Positions 1-7,412 of a DNA stretch of 63,553 bases are shown one piece after another. The translations under genes were made by a program, and so were the position numbers. Position 1 is the stretch's first letter. The number at the start of each line of letters is the position of its first letter. This stretch comes from Nitrospina sp. (lineage in GTDB: Bacteria; Nitrospinota; Nitrospinia; Nitrospinales; VA-1), in assembly GCA_018653085.1 (NCBI GenBank), contig JABIAY010000033.1:1-63553 (forward strand). The letters are read 5' to 3'. Below the pieces are notes generated by a model that was not told where the DNA came from, ran no database searches, and worked only from the letters and a program-made list of their open reading frames with translations.

Positions 1-370
1 CATTTACACCGCAACCAACGCTGAGGTGGCTAAGGAAAACTTGAATGCATTCCGCATTAAATGGAATGAAAAATATCCAACGATTGCGGATTCCTGGGAG
101 CGTAACTGGGAAGGTTTAATTCCTTTTTTATCGTATCCAGACTATATTAGAAAAGCGATTTATACGACCAATGCGATTGAATCGCTGAACCGGTCGTTGC
201 GCAAGGTCAGCAAGAACCGGGGTTCATTTCCCAATGATGAGTCGGCGTTGAAACTTTTATATTTAGCGTTAACGAATATCTCTAAGAAGTGGACCATGCC
301 GATCCGGCTATGGAAACAAGCGTTAAACCAGTTTGCTATTCTATTTCCTGGAAGGCTGATAGATAATTAG
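1..370 (+). CDS. IS256-family transposase, C-terminal part (cut by window edge)
   Basis: The reading frame is open from base 2, so the protein starts outside the window; only about the last 122 residues are present. The motif TTNAIESLNRSLRK is the hallmark of mutator/IS256-type DDE transposases and contains the third catalytic acid (the Glu of AIES). The stretch after it (helical, ending NQFAILFPGRL) is the usual C-terminus of the family. It would catalyse cut-and-paste or copy-out movement of the element. The stop at 368-370 is followed by a hairpin and then a terminal-repeat-like sequence, so the 3' end of the element seems complete. Family assignment is firm; intactness of the missing N-terminus cannot be judged. 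Confidence 0.9.
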   Translation, partial: IYTATNAEVAKENLNAFRIKWNEKYPTIADSWERNWEGLIPFLSYPDYIRKAIYTTNAIESLNRSLRKVSKNRGSFPNDESALKLLYLALTNISKKWTMPIRLWKQALNQFAILFPGRLIDN

Positions 371-484
371 ACTATGGACTTGTGAAAAATAAAACACCAT
401 TTTTCACAGGGCCCACAGGCTCTGCTACTAGATTGTTTTTTAGTTTTTTATAAATGCTGTTTACACACTTATTCTGATAGACCC
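371..484 (+). mobile_element. Right end of the IS256-family element
   Basis: Between the transposase stop and the stump of the next gene lies non-coding DNA ending in TTACACACTTATTCTGATAG (461-480) and then ACCC. Read from the outside this gives GGGTCTATCAGAATAAGTGTG, shortened here to its GGGT-start and TAAGTGTG core, a form typical of IS256-family terminal inverted repeats. The exact border (about 480-484) and the target duplication cannot be fixed because the left end is outside the window. Confidence 0.6.
381..408. terminator. Hairpin behind the transposase
   Basis: TGTGAAAAAT (381-390) and ATTTTTCACA (399-408) are perfect inverted repeats around an 8-base loop, 10 bases after the transposase stop. 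The stem is AT-rich with no long U tract, so it may be a weak terminator or a shield against read-through into the element rather than a classical terminator. Confidence 0.45.
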
Positions 485-876
485 CTTCGGTATTTTCGCA
501 CCAGAAAAACAACTTCCTTGAACTTGGCTGTCATGATTTTATTTCCAAGCCTTTTGAAATACATCACGTCTTTGATTCTTTGAAAAACCTTCTAGGCCTG
601 GAGTATGAGTACAAGGAAGCTGTGCCGGACACAGACAGGGCAAACGCTACCCCTGAAGTTCTCGATTTCTCAGAATTAAAAATTCCTGTAGAGCTACACA
701 CACAACTCAAAGGCGCAACAGAACTTTATCAAATAACCGAAATAGAAACCGCTTTGCAAAAACTGGAACAAAGTAGCGATGATGGTAGAGCCCTGGCAGA
801 ACACCTGCAGGCCTATGTGGCAAAGTATGATATGGAGGGTATTCTGGAGATTTTAGGAAAAGTCAATAATGACTGA
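481..876 (+). pseudogene. 3' remnant of a hybrid histidine kinase (receiver-domain end), interrupted by the IS
   Basis: The frame is open from 481 (TAG at 478-480 lies in the IS end). It translates as the last third of a receiver domain, including ELGCHDFISKPFE with the conserved Lys-Pro of the beta5 loop, followed by the helical tail typical of hybrid sensor kinases. A start at 580 (TTG) would make only a 98-residue fragment without the phosphoacceptor Asp. The kinase, HATPase and first half of the receiver are missing, so this is the stump left after IS256 insertion. It overlaps the next gene by 8 bases, so the two were probably one operon: a hybrid kinase and its partner receiver. Whether the front half survives upstream cannot be seen. 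Confidence 0.8.
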
Positions 877-1324
877 CACCACTCAAAACCTGGCTGGAAT
901 GAAAGTTCTTCTGGTCGACGATACACCGGCCAATATCGATGTACTAAAAAAGACCCTGGAAAGCCTGGGTTTGAATATTTCCATGGCGCCTACTGGCGAA
1001 GTGGCTTTAAATATTGCCCCACGCATACTCCCGGATTTAATTTTGCTGGATATCATGATGCCGGGTATTGACGGTTTTGAGACCTGCCAGCGATTAAAAG
1101 CCAATGAGGTTACTAAGTCTACCCCGGTAATCTTTATCAGTGCCCAGGTTGAAATGGCGGAAATAGAAAAAGTTTTTTCTTCGGGAGGTGTAGATTATCT
1201 CAACAAACCTTTTCGTCAGGAAGAGGTTCTAGCCAGAGTTAGCGCCCGCCTGGAGATCGTAAAGCTCAGACAGGAAAAGGATGAACTAACCAGTGAAATA
1301 AAAATACTTGAAGAGAAAAGCTGA
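869..1324 (+). CDS. Single-domain response regulator (CheY-like receiver with coiled-coil tail)
   Basis: 151 residues. Residues 11-130 form a receiver domain: acidic pocket D17/D18, phosphoacceptor D61 in LLDIMMPG, Ser91 and K113 (NKPF). A short predicted coiled coil (about 128-150) follows and then the chain stops. In many relatives such a helix leads into a kinase, cyclase or GGDEF domain, so this may be a shortened protein; the stop lies 5 bases before a dispersed repeat. Start ATG overlaps the end of the kinase remnant, so it was translationally coupled to it. The kinase that would phosphorylate it is disrupted, so its present input is unclear. Confidence 0.85.
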   Translation: MTDTTQNLAGMKVLLVDDTPANIDVLKKTLESLGLNISMAPTGEVALNIAPRILPDLILLDIMMPGIDGFETCQRLKANEVTKSTPVIFISAQVEMAEIEKVFSSGGVDYLNKPFRQEEVLARVSARLEIVKLRQEKDELTSEIKILEEKS

Positions 1325-1328
1325 AGCA

Positions 1329-1464
1329 CCGGCGAGCCGCCGGGGGCAACCGGACAAGAGCTTGGTTGTGCCGAGACAACTCTTTTACCCCTGCGGGGCA
1401 CGAGGGTTGAGGATGAGTATCACGGCTACCAAATAAAGCGATGGCACACTGGCCCCACGCCTAG
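1329..1464 (-). repeat. Dispersed hairpin-flanked repeat, copy A1
   Basis: Starts with the hairpin CCGGCG-AGC-CGCCGG (1329-1343), has the core in reverse orientation (GTGCCGAGACAACTC at 1369-1383), an inserted segment around 1388-1428, and ends at CCACGCCTAG (1455-1464). It is in tandem with copy A2. Confidence 0.7.
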
Positions 1465-1564
1465 CCCACTCCCGTGGGAGGGAACTGGGCAAGTACTTGA
1501 TTGCGCCGAGACAACTCTTTGCTCGCCAAATAAAGCGACGGCACACTGGCCCCACGCCTAGTGG
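1465..1564 (-). repeat. Dispersed hairpin-flanked repeat, copy A2
   Basis: Hairpin CCCAC-TCCC-GTGGG (1465-1478), reverse core GCGCCGAGACAACTC (1503-1517), then the box CCACGCCTAGTGG (1552-1564). Read on the minus strand the box is CCACTAGGCGTGG, and its TAG is the stop codon of the neighbouring minus-strand gene. Very close in sequence to the copies at 41770-41863 and 53002-53100. Confidence 0.8.
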
Positions 1565-2055
1565 TAAATGCCGAACTTTTTGAGGTAGGCTACAAAAGAA
1601 ACCACATTCACCAGTTCAACAGGCTCATCTTCAATTAAATTAATCGCCTCATTAGTGAAGTATCCTGTGGTGATAAAAATTCCCCGTGACGCACCCTCCC
1701 CCTTCACCGTATCCAGAAAGCCTTTAACCTTTATCGCGTTGACCGTTTTTCCGGGAGGATCAATAATACAGAGGGCGAGATAAGTGCCACCGACGACAGG
1801 AGTTTCGTCATTCAGGCTGATTTCCAGCTCATGCTCATCCGCCCAGACAGAGTGAACGTACTCAAGGTTAAATTTTTCCAGAAATTCGACACATTTGGAC
1901 TTAAATGCGTCTTGATCAACAAGGTAGACAGGAACCCCAGCAGGGCCATCGAAATGGATTTGCTCCTGGGGAGCGGGAGGGGAAGTTTTCTTCAAGAACA
2001 AAATCAGGATAATACCTATAAAAAACGCAATGAATACTATCCCGAAAATAGCCAC
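1558..2055 (-). CDS. Membrane-anchored Mrr-like restriction-endonuclease-fold protein
   Basis: 165 residues. Residues 2-21 form one transmembrane helix, then a proline-rich linker and a domain from about 45. The segment SRGIFITTGYFTNEAINL followed by EPVELVN resembles the second half of the Mrr/type IV restriction endonuclease fold. The usual catalytic E/QxK is not clear (only IKVKGF is present), so catalytic activity is doubtful. The GTG start follows the TAA of the preceding small gene directly, so it is coupled to the end of the bc-complex operon. Its last codon (His) and TAG stop are part of a dispersed repeat box, so the native C-terminus may have been replaced. A role in membrane quality control or DNA cleavage is speculation. 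Confidence 0.6.
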   Translation of the reverse strand: MAIFGIVFIAFFIGIILILFLKKTSPPAPQEQIHFDGPAGVPVYLVDQDAFKSKCVEFLEKFNLEYVHSVWADEHELEISLNDETPVVGGTYLALCIIDPPGKTVNAIKVKGFLDTVKGEGASRGIFITTGYFTNEAINLIEDEPVELVNVVSFVAYLKKFGIYH

Positions 2056-2238
2056 TTACTTTATCATTTCATCCCAAACTTTTTCTTTCTTACCTTCTTT
2101 TATCCAGCGGTCATGTTTGATCATCTGGGCAACAGCAACCCAGAATACCCAGCCCACAAACAGCAACATCGTTCCGATGGGAATATTATCGGGTTTGGTT
2201 GCAATTAAAAGAAAGTTTTCCAGTCCTGAATTTTCCAT
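2056..2238 (-). CDS. Small single-pass membrane protein of the bc-complex operon
   Basis: 60 residues with one hydrophobic helix at about 20-39 (IGTMLLFVGWVFWVAVAQMI) and a basic C-terminal tail (KKEKVWDEMIK). ATG start, 60 bases after the octahaem cytochrome. I do not recognise a named family. Position suggests a small accessory subunit of the cytochrome complex, like the short single-helix subunits of b6f/bc1 and cytochrome oxidases, but this rests on context only. Confidence 0.6.
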   Translation of the reverse strand: MENSGLENFLLIATKPDNIPIGTMLLFVGWVFWVAVAQMIKHDRWIKEGKKEKVWDEMIK

Positions 2239-2298
2239 TTTATGAACTCTATTTATCGTTGATGATTAATCATATAAACTTTAGCAGATGGAGAAAAC

Positions 2299-4983
2299 TT
2301 ATTCATCGTCCTCTTCATCCTCGTCCTCTCCTTCACCGTCTCCTTCGTCACCGCCTTCTTCATCCTCGCCACCTTCACCCAAACTCACATCAAAGTCCAG
2401 TTCGGCGGTATTGTAGGCAATAATCAAGTCTGTCAATGTGCTGACCTGGGTATCAACATCACCCACTGTTTCAATCTCACTGTATTTGGTCGGCACAGTC
2501 AGTTTACCACCCTTCTTAACCCAATGAGAAGGCATTGGTGTCCAGGGGATCATATCACGGGTATTTTTAAGCCATTTCGGTATCCAGTTCTCTCGCAAGC
2601 GTTTACTCGCTAACGAGAACTCAATTCCCTTCTGACCATCATCATGGCAACGTCCGCAATCCATATAGCTGACCATTTCAGCACCCTTTTGCGCCACAGT
2701 GGCATCCTTACTTTGATGGATGCCAGCCTCATAGCCACTAACCGGAGACAATGCTTCAAAGTAGGCTGTCAAATCCCTCACTTCTTTATCGCTAAAAAAG
2801 AAAGTGGGCATCTTTACCTTGATCCAGGTCCTTACCGGCGTAGGCTCCTTGAGGAAAGAAAATAACCATGAACTTTTGAGTCGTTCCCCAACATGATAAT
2901 CTCCCATTTCCAGTGGAGGAGGATACTGAGCCTTGGCCTTGAGATATTCCTGAATTCGTCCGCCTTCCCCTTCAACATTATGGCAACCGCGACAATTGTA
3001 TTTGGTGATTAAACGGCGACCTGTTTCAAGCGTTTGCTCTTTTTCAGAAAGTATTTTGCGATATTGCTCCGGCACACGAGTCCCATTAAAACCCCTCAGG
3101 AGTACCACCAGTGCATCAATTTCATCCGGTGCAAGGTGGAAATTGGGCATCTTGTCCAAAACCCGTTCGGTTCTGAAAGAATCCGGTTTTTTCAATTTGG
3201 TTTTAACCCAGGACTCCCAGGTATGGGGAATATGTGAATCGCCGAACTCCAGTTCCACGGTCATTTTTCTACCAAAGGACGACAGCTCTGGCGCGATTCG
3301 GCCTTCACTTTCCATTCCCTTGATATCATGGCAGGCGAAACAACCCCTGCGTCGAACTACAGTCTTTCCGTATTCGATCAACTCAGGATCTTTCAGCTTG
3401 GCCTCAATCCCAGGGATCAAGTCTGTTTTGCCGAACTGAAGCAGATAGGCGGCTATGTCGGAAGCCTGTTCCTCATTCAGTCTAAGGTCAGGCATTCGAC
3501 TCTTTGCATTGTAGCTATGGGGACTGCTGATCCACGTCACCAACCAGTCGCCATTAACCTTATTGCCAATGCGGCTCAGGTCAGGACCAAAAAGTTCTCC
3601 TTTACCATCGAGCTCATGACAGCCCTGGCAACCCACAGATTCGAATAGTTTCTTGCCTTTATCCGGATCGCCCGATTCAAACCTGACGGGCAATTCATAG
3701 TTCTCTTCCGAAGATGCCAAAAGGTATGCCGTGACCGCCATTGCGTCTTTTTCACTAAACTTGAATTCCGGCATTCGGGTTTTAGGAAGATAGTCTTTGG
3801 GTTTTTTGACCCAACGATATAACCAACTCGGATCAACCTTCTTGGCAACTCTATACAGACTGGGACCGACCTTGGCCTCCTTGGCATAACCATCCGCCAG
3901 GTGACAACCATGACACCCCAGTTTGATAAAGAGCCTTTTCCCCTTTGATAAAAGCGGCGCACCCTCCAGGTTGACCACTTCAGCATGACAGTTTCTACAC
4001 GCCGCCTGTTGGAAGTTGCCACGCAATATGGGTTCATTCACTTCAACCGTTTGATCCGTTTCATGGTGGGAACCATGAGCATGCTCAGCCGGAGCCGTGA
4101 CTGTTCCCTGCCCCAAGTGACACCAGGTACACCCTGTCACTCCAGGAGGATGTTTTTTAATCAGGATTTCCAGATTGGGGTGGGTTTTTAAAGGCAGAGC
4201 AAAATCTTTATAATGCTCGTCCTTATACGAAATATGACATGTCATGCACCGGTCGACCCGGTAAATGATTTCTTTAAAACTATTTTTGCCAAAACCCGGA
4301 ATAACGGTTTGAAGAATCTCCGCAGGCTTCCAGAAAAAAGGAAACGGCTTATAATAATCCATGGTCAATTCAAACTTACTTCGTTCCATGGTCAACTGTG
4401 CCAACTCTTTTTCCAGTTTGACCTGATCCGCCTTGACGGCTAACAGTCTGTTTTCCGCTTCCTGTAGTATCTCTACTTTTTCCGCGATGATCGGGTTAAA
4501 ACTTTCCACCTCTTCCTGTTTGGAGTGAAGGGTCGCCAGCTCCACATCAAAGTTTTCCCCATCATGCAGAGCTTTTTTATACCAGTAATAAGCTTCATCA
4601 ACATTGCTACCGGCAAACTTTTGCAGCTCTTTCTGCTCATCAACTGTAACCTGTTTGAGCCGTACCTCCTCAACCAACTCCTCATAGGAGTCCGAGGAGT
4701 CCAACTCGCCTTCCTTCTGCGCCAGGCTTTCTCTCAGTTGGTTCTCAGTCCCCTCAATCTCAGTATTGAGTTTTTTCCAGCTTGCTTCCGCTACGGCATA
4801 TTGCTCCTTGTGGAACTGGTCCTGATAGACCTTATAGCCCCGGCGCGCATATTCATCATCCCAGAACGCCCAAAGCGTGACAAATAGCGTTACTGCTGAA
4901 ACCAGAAAAAAGAGGAAGCTGTACGAGGTATGCTCGTCAAATTCCCCTTCTTTGTATTCTTTTTCCTGCTCTTCTTCAGCCAA
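2299..4983 (-). CDS. Membrane-anchored octahaem cytochrome c subunit of a bc-type complex
   Basis: 894 residues. An N-terminal membrane helix (about 21-41) is followed by a long coiled coil (about 50-205) and then eight CxxCH motifs: 246-250 CMTCH, 285-289 CTWCH, 329-333 CRNCH, 357-361 CHGCH, 452-456 CQGCH, 548-552 CFACH, 664-668 CRGCH and 776-780 CGRCH. The later ones sit in repeated monohaem cytochrome c modules, each with a downstream KxRMP-like Met ligand (for example KTRMP, KSRMP, KVKMP). The last 27 residues are almost all Gly, Glu and Asp. It would take electrons from the Rieske/cytochrome b core and pass them to a periplasmic carrier or oxidase. The best start is a TTG at 4981-4983, since no ATG lies near the membrane helix. 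It sits 17 bases after subunit IV in the same operon. Confidence 0.9.
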   Translation of the reverse strand: MAEEEQEKEYKEGEFDEHTSYSFLFFLVSAVTLFVTLWAFWDDEYARRGYKVYQDQFHKEQYAVAEASWKKLNTEIEGTENQLRESLAQKEGELDSSDSYEELVEEVRLKQVTVDEQKELQKFAGSNVDEAYYWYKKALHDGENFDVELATLHSKQEEVESFNPIIAEKVEILQEAENRLLAVKADQVKLEKELAQLTMERSKFELTMDYYKPFPFFWKPAEILQTVIPGFGKNSFKEIIYRVDRCMTCHISYKDEHYKDFALPLKTHPNLEILIKKHPPGVTGCTWCHLGQGTVTAPAEHAHGSHHETDQTVEVNEPILRGNFQQAACRNCHAEVVNLEGAPLLSKGKRLFIKLGCHGCHLADGYAKEAKVGPSLYRVAKKVDPSWLYRWVKKPKDYLPKTRMPEFKFSEKDAMAVTAYLLASSEENYELPVRFESGDPDKGKKLFESVGCQGCHELDGKGELFGPDLSRIGNKVNGDWLVTWISSPHSYNAKSRMPDLRLNEEQASDIAAYLLQFGKTDLIPGIEAKLKDPELIEYGKTVVRRRGCFACHDIKGMESEGRIAPELSSFGRKMTVELEFGDSHIPHTWESWVKTKLKKPDSFRTERVLDKMPNFHLAPDEIDALVVLLRGFNGTRVPEQYRKILSEKEQTLETGRRLITKYNCRGCHNVEGEGGRIQEYLKAKAQYPPPLEMGDYHVGERLKSSWLFSFLKEPTPVRTWIKVKMPTFFFSDKEVRDLTAYFEALSPVSGYEAGIHQSKDATVAQKGAEMVSYMDCGRCHDDGQKGIEFSLASKRLRENWIPKWLKNTRDMIPWTPMPSHWVKKGGKLTVPTKYSEIETVGDVDTQVSTLTDLIIAYNTAELDFDVSLGEGGEDEEGGDEGDGEGEDEDEEDDE

Positions 4984-5000
4984 TTTATTTCCCGATGCAG

Positions 5001-5759
5001 TTAAATATTAAACCAGGGTGTCACCCATACGTACTTGATATTAAAACCCAGTCTGAGGACAATTTTGATAACAATGCCTACCATGATGAGAAGCAGTTCG
5101 ATTTTCAGAAACATTCTTAAGAACCCAACACTCTTGAGTGCCTTGCGTTCCATGAAAAAATAGATAGCTGTGCCCACCGCAAAATACCCCAGTATCACCA
5201 CGCCACCAAATAACATGGCCCCATTGTAGGTTCGCACCCCAAAAGCATAGGGAAGATCTACATTGACCAAGGCTACAACCTTATGCGGGTCCCAATACTG
5301 CCAGGGCATAAACAGGTTCCAGCCCGGTCCCCTCAGGAATACTCCCATAATGATCAAAGCGATCCAGAGCACCAGAAAACCAAAACAGTAAACCCATATC
5401 GCCACTTTTCTTTCGTGATAGGTGTAATACCCGTTCCCTTTTGGATTCACATCCAGATACGGAATCAGCATCAGTCCAACGATGATGAGGACGGGAGCCA
5501 CAACACCGGCGAACCAGGGATCAAAATAAACCAGAATGTCCTGAAGCCCGAGAAAATACCAGGGCGCTTTGGAAGGGTTTGGGGTTTTGGTAGGGTTCGC
5601 CGCTTCTTCCAACGGCGCGTCAATAACGATGGACCATACCGTAAGAGCTACAATGGTGAGAATAGCGCAAAGAAACTCCAACCGGACCAAATAGGGCCAT
5701 ACATGGAGCTTGTCTTGAGTCCCTTCAACCTTTTTCTTTGCTACTGCCGCTTGAGCCAT
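5001..5759 (-). CDS. Cytochrome b subunit IV-like protein (PetD-like, C-terminal half of cytochrome b)
   Basis: 252 residues. It carries the NPSKAPWYFLGLQDILVYFD signature: the PEWY quinol-oxidation motif is here APWY, as in many split bacterial b6/IV complexes. Four hydrophobic segments are visible (about 30-47, 80-100, 120-145 and 180-245), one or two more than plastid subunit IV. With cytochrome b6 encoded just upstream it forms the quinol-oxidising membrane core. The ATG is preceded by AAGGGGCAAGGA, a good ribosome site. The operon order Rieske, b6, IV, multihaem c supports the function. Confidence 0.9.
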   Translation of the reverse strand: MAQAAVAKKKVEGTQDKLHVWPYLVRLEFLCAILTIVALTVWSIVIDAPLEEAANPTKTPNPSKAPWYFLGLQDILVYFDPWFAGVVAPVLIIVGLMLIPYLDVNPKGNGYYTYHERKVAIWVYCFGFLVLWIALIIMGVFLRGPGWNLFMPWQYWDPHKVVALVNVDLPYAFGVRTYNGAMLFGGVVILGYFAVGTAIYFFMERKALKSVGFLRMFLKIELLLIMVGIVIKIVLRLGFNIKYVWVTPWFNI

Positions 5760-5792
5760 GTTGTCCTTGCCCCTTAATAAAAAGTCGGCCCC

Positions 5793-6623
5793 TTAAAGAG
5801 GACCGGAAATTCCACCATCCTTGCGGATTCGCCAGAAATGCACAATCATCAAAGCTCCGGCGACCAAAGGAATAAAAATGCAATGCAATACGTAAAATCT
5901 TAGTAGCGCAGGAGGCCCGACAAGGCTCCCTCCAATCAACAGGGCACGGACATCATACCTTGGGGTCGCCCCGACATACTCGGCAAACGGTCCCTCATTC
6001 CCCAGAAACGGGGTGGCACGCGCCATGTTGGTACCTACGGTAACCGCCCACATCGCCAACTGATCCCAAGGCAAAAGGTAACCGGTAAAACTCAGAAGCA
6101 GGGTAAACGTTACCAGAAGCACCCCAATGACCCAGTTAAACTCCCTCGGCGGTTTATACGACCCGGTTAAAAAGACCCGAAACATATGCAACCATACGGT
6201 GATGACCATAGCGTGAGCCGCCCAACGATGCATGTTCCTCATGAGCATGCCGAAGGGAACATCGTATTGCAGGTATTTCATATCGTAGTAGGCATATTCC
6301 CCAACCGGCCTGTAGTAAAACATCAGGATCACGCCAGTCACTACGGTGGAAAGAAACAGGAGAAAGGTGATTCCGCCCATGCACCAGGTAAACTTGATTC
6401 TGAGAGCGTGACGCTGGATTTTTACCGGATGCAGATGCAACCAGACATTGCTGGCAATCTGTAGAACACGGTTTCGCGGTGTATCAGCATAACCATGGCG
6501 GAAGGTAGAGGTCCATACCTGCGACTCCGTGATTTCCTTGGCAATATCACTGAAGATCTTGCCACTTTTAATTTTATCCATCAATTCCGCAATACTCGGA
6601 ATCTGTGGTGACTTATTTGCCAA
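5793..6623 (-). CDS. petB: Cytochrome b6-type subunit of a quinol:cytochrome c oxidoreductase
   Basis: 276 residues with an N-terminal extension of about 70 residues before the first membrane helix. Haem ligands are seen as two pairs: the His of NMHRWAAH with the His 14 residues later (VWLHMFRV), and the His of YVLHCIF with the His 15 residues later (IVHFWR). The 14/15 spacing and the sequence [16 protein letters not shown] are b6f-like rather than bc1-like. Start is TTG (6621-6623), chosen because GGAGG lies 8 bases before it; the first in-frame ATG is at residue 15. The gene follows the Rieske gene and precedes subunit IV. Confidence 0.92.
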   Translation of the reverse strand: MANKSPQIPSIAELMDKIKSGKIFSDIAKEITESQVWTSTFRHGYADTPRNRVLQIASNVWLHLHPVKIQRHALRIKFTWCMGGITFLLFLSTVVTGVILMFYYRPVGEYAYYDMKYLQYDVPFGMLMRNMHRWAAHAMVITVWLHMFRVFLTGSYKPPREFNWVIGVLLVTFTLLLSFTGYLLPWDQLAMWAVTVGTNMARATPFLGNEGPFAEYVGATPRYDVRALLIGGSLVGPPALLRFYVLHCIFIPLVAGALMIVHFWRIRKDGGISGPL

Positions 6624-6706
6624 AACTCAAACCTCCATCAAATGGAATTTCGCACTCTTGTATCAACATATTTTCGGCTGAAAACCAAAAACCAGTCAGC
6701 GAACAA

Positions 6707-7267
6707 TCAAACAAAAAGTTTCGAACCCGGTTTGCCCCACTCATCCTTTTCAAAAAGATATTTTTTGCTTTTATCAATGACGATCTGACCATCGGGAGCC
6801 AGAGCAATTTTCAAACGTTCCAAAGGCCTTGGGGCCGGGCCCTCAAAGTTCACCCCTTGTTTGGTAAAACCACTACCGTGACAGGGGCACTTATATTTAC
6901 TCTCGGATTTCAACCAACGGGGAGTACAACCTAAATGCGTACAAAACGCAAAAATCACATAGATACCTTCATCATCCCGAATAATCCAAACACGCTGGTC
7001 CTTAACCCACTTGGTGCTGACTTCACCAACCGTATAGTCACTGGGATTTCCCGCCTTGAATATCGGGGAAGGTTCAAAGAGAACACGAGGAAATAGCAAC
7101 CGCGCAAAATACAGGCTGGACAGCCCAAGAGATGCCAAAAACCCGGCCCAGCCCGCCAGCGAAAAAAACTCCCGGCGCGACCAGATTGTTTCCAGCGTCT
7201 CTTCCTTTGCCTTTTTTCCCTTAGCATCCTTGGATGCCGGTTTTTCTGTCGAGTTTGCTTCAGCCAT
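6707..7267 (-). CDS. petC: Rieske iron-sulfur protein of the bc-type complex
   Basis: About 186 residues from the ATG at 7267 (a TTG three codons earlier is possible). The [2Fe-2S] ligands are in CTHLGC and CPCHGSGF, with the cysteine pair that forms the stabilising disulfide. The N-terminus holds SRREFF followed by a hydrophobic helix (about residues 33-55), a Tat-type signal anchor, so the protein is exported folded and stays anchored. First gene of the operon. A possible sigma-70 promoter is at 7352-7380. Assignment is secure. Confidence 0.93.
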   Translation of the reverse strand: MAEANSTEKPASKDAKGKKAKEETLETIWSRREFFSLAGWAGFLASLGLSSLYFARLLFPRVLFEPSPIFKAGNPSDYTVGEVSTKWVKDQRVWIIRDDEGIYVIFAFCTHLGCTPRWLKSESKYKCPCHGSGFTKQGVNFEGPAPRPLERLKIALAPDGQIVIDKSKKYLFEKDEWGKPGSKLFV

Positions 7268-7351
7268 AAAACCCAAAATGCCTAATTTTATGTGGACTCC
7301 GTGCCTTTTAGGACCTCGTTGACAGGCCGGAATAGACTGTCAAAGTGTTGG

Positions 7352-7380
7352 TTTTTAACATAATTGAAATATCGAGTCAA
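7352..7380 (-). promoter_or_regulatory. Candidate sigma-70 promoter of the bc-complex operon
   Basis: On the minus strand TTGACT (complement of 7375-7380) and TAAAAA (complement of 7352-7357) are 17 bases apart, about 85 bases before the Rieske start. The -35 box is good and the -10 box poor, so this is only a candidate. Confidence 0.3.
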
Positions 7381-7412
7381 GGCAAGAAGTAATTGCCCTC
7401 AAACTGCCTTTT

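Noticed and set aside
1831-2208. 125-residue plus-strand frame
   Set aside because: Antisense to the Mrr-like and small membrane protein genes, both of which have consistent coding features.
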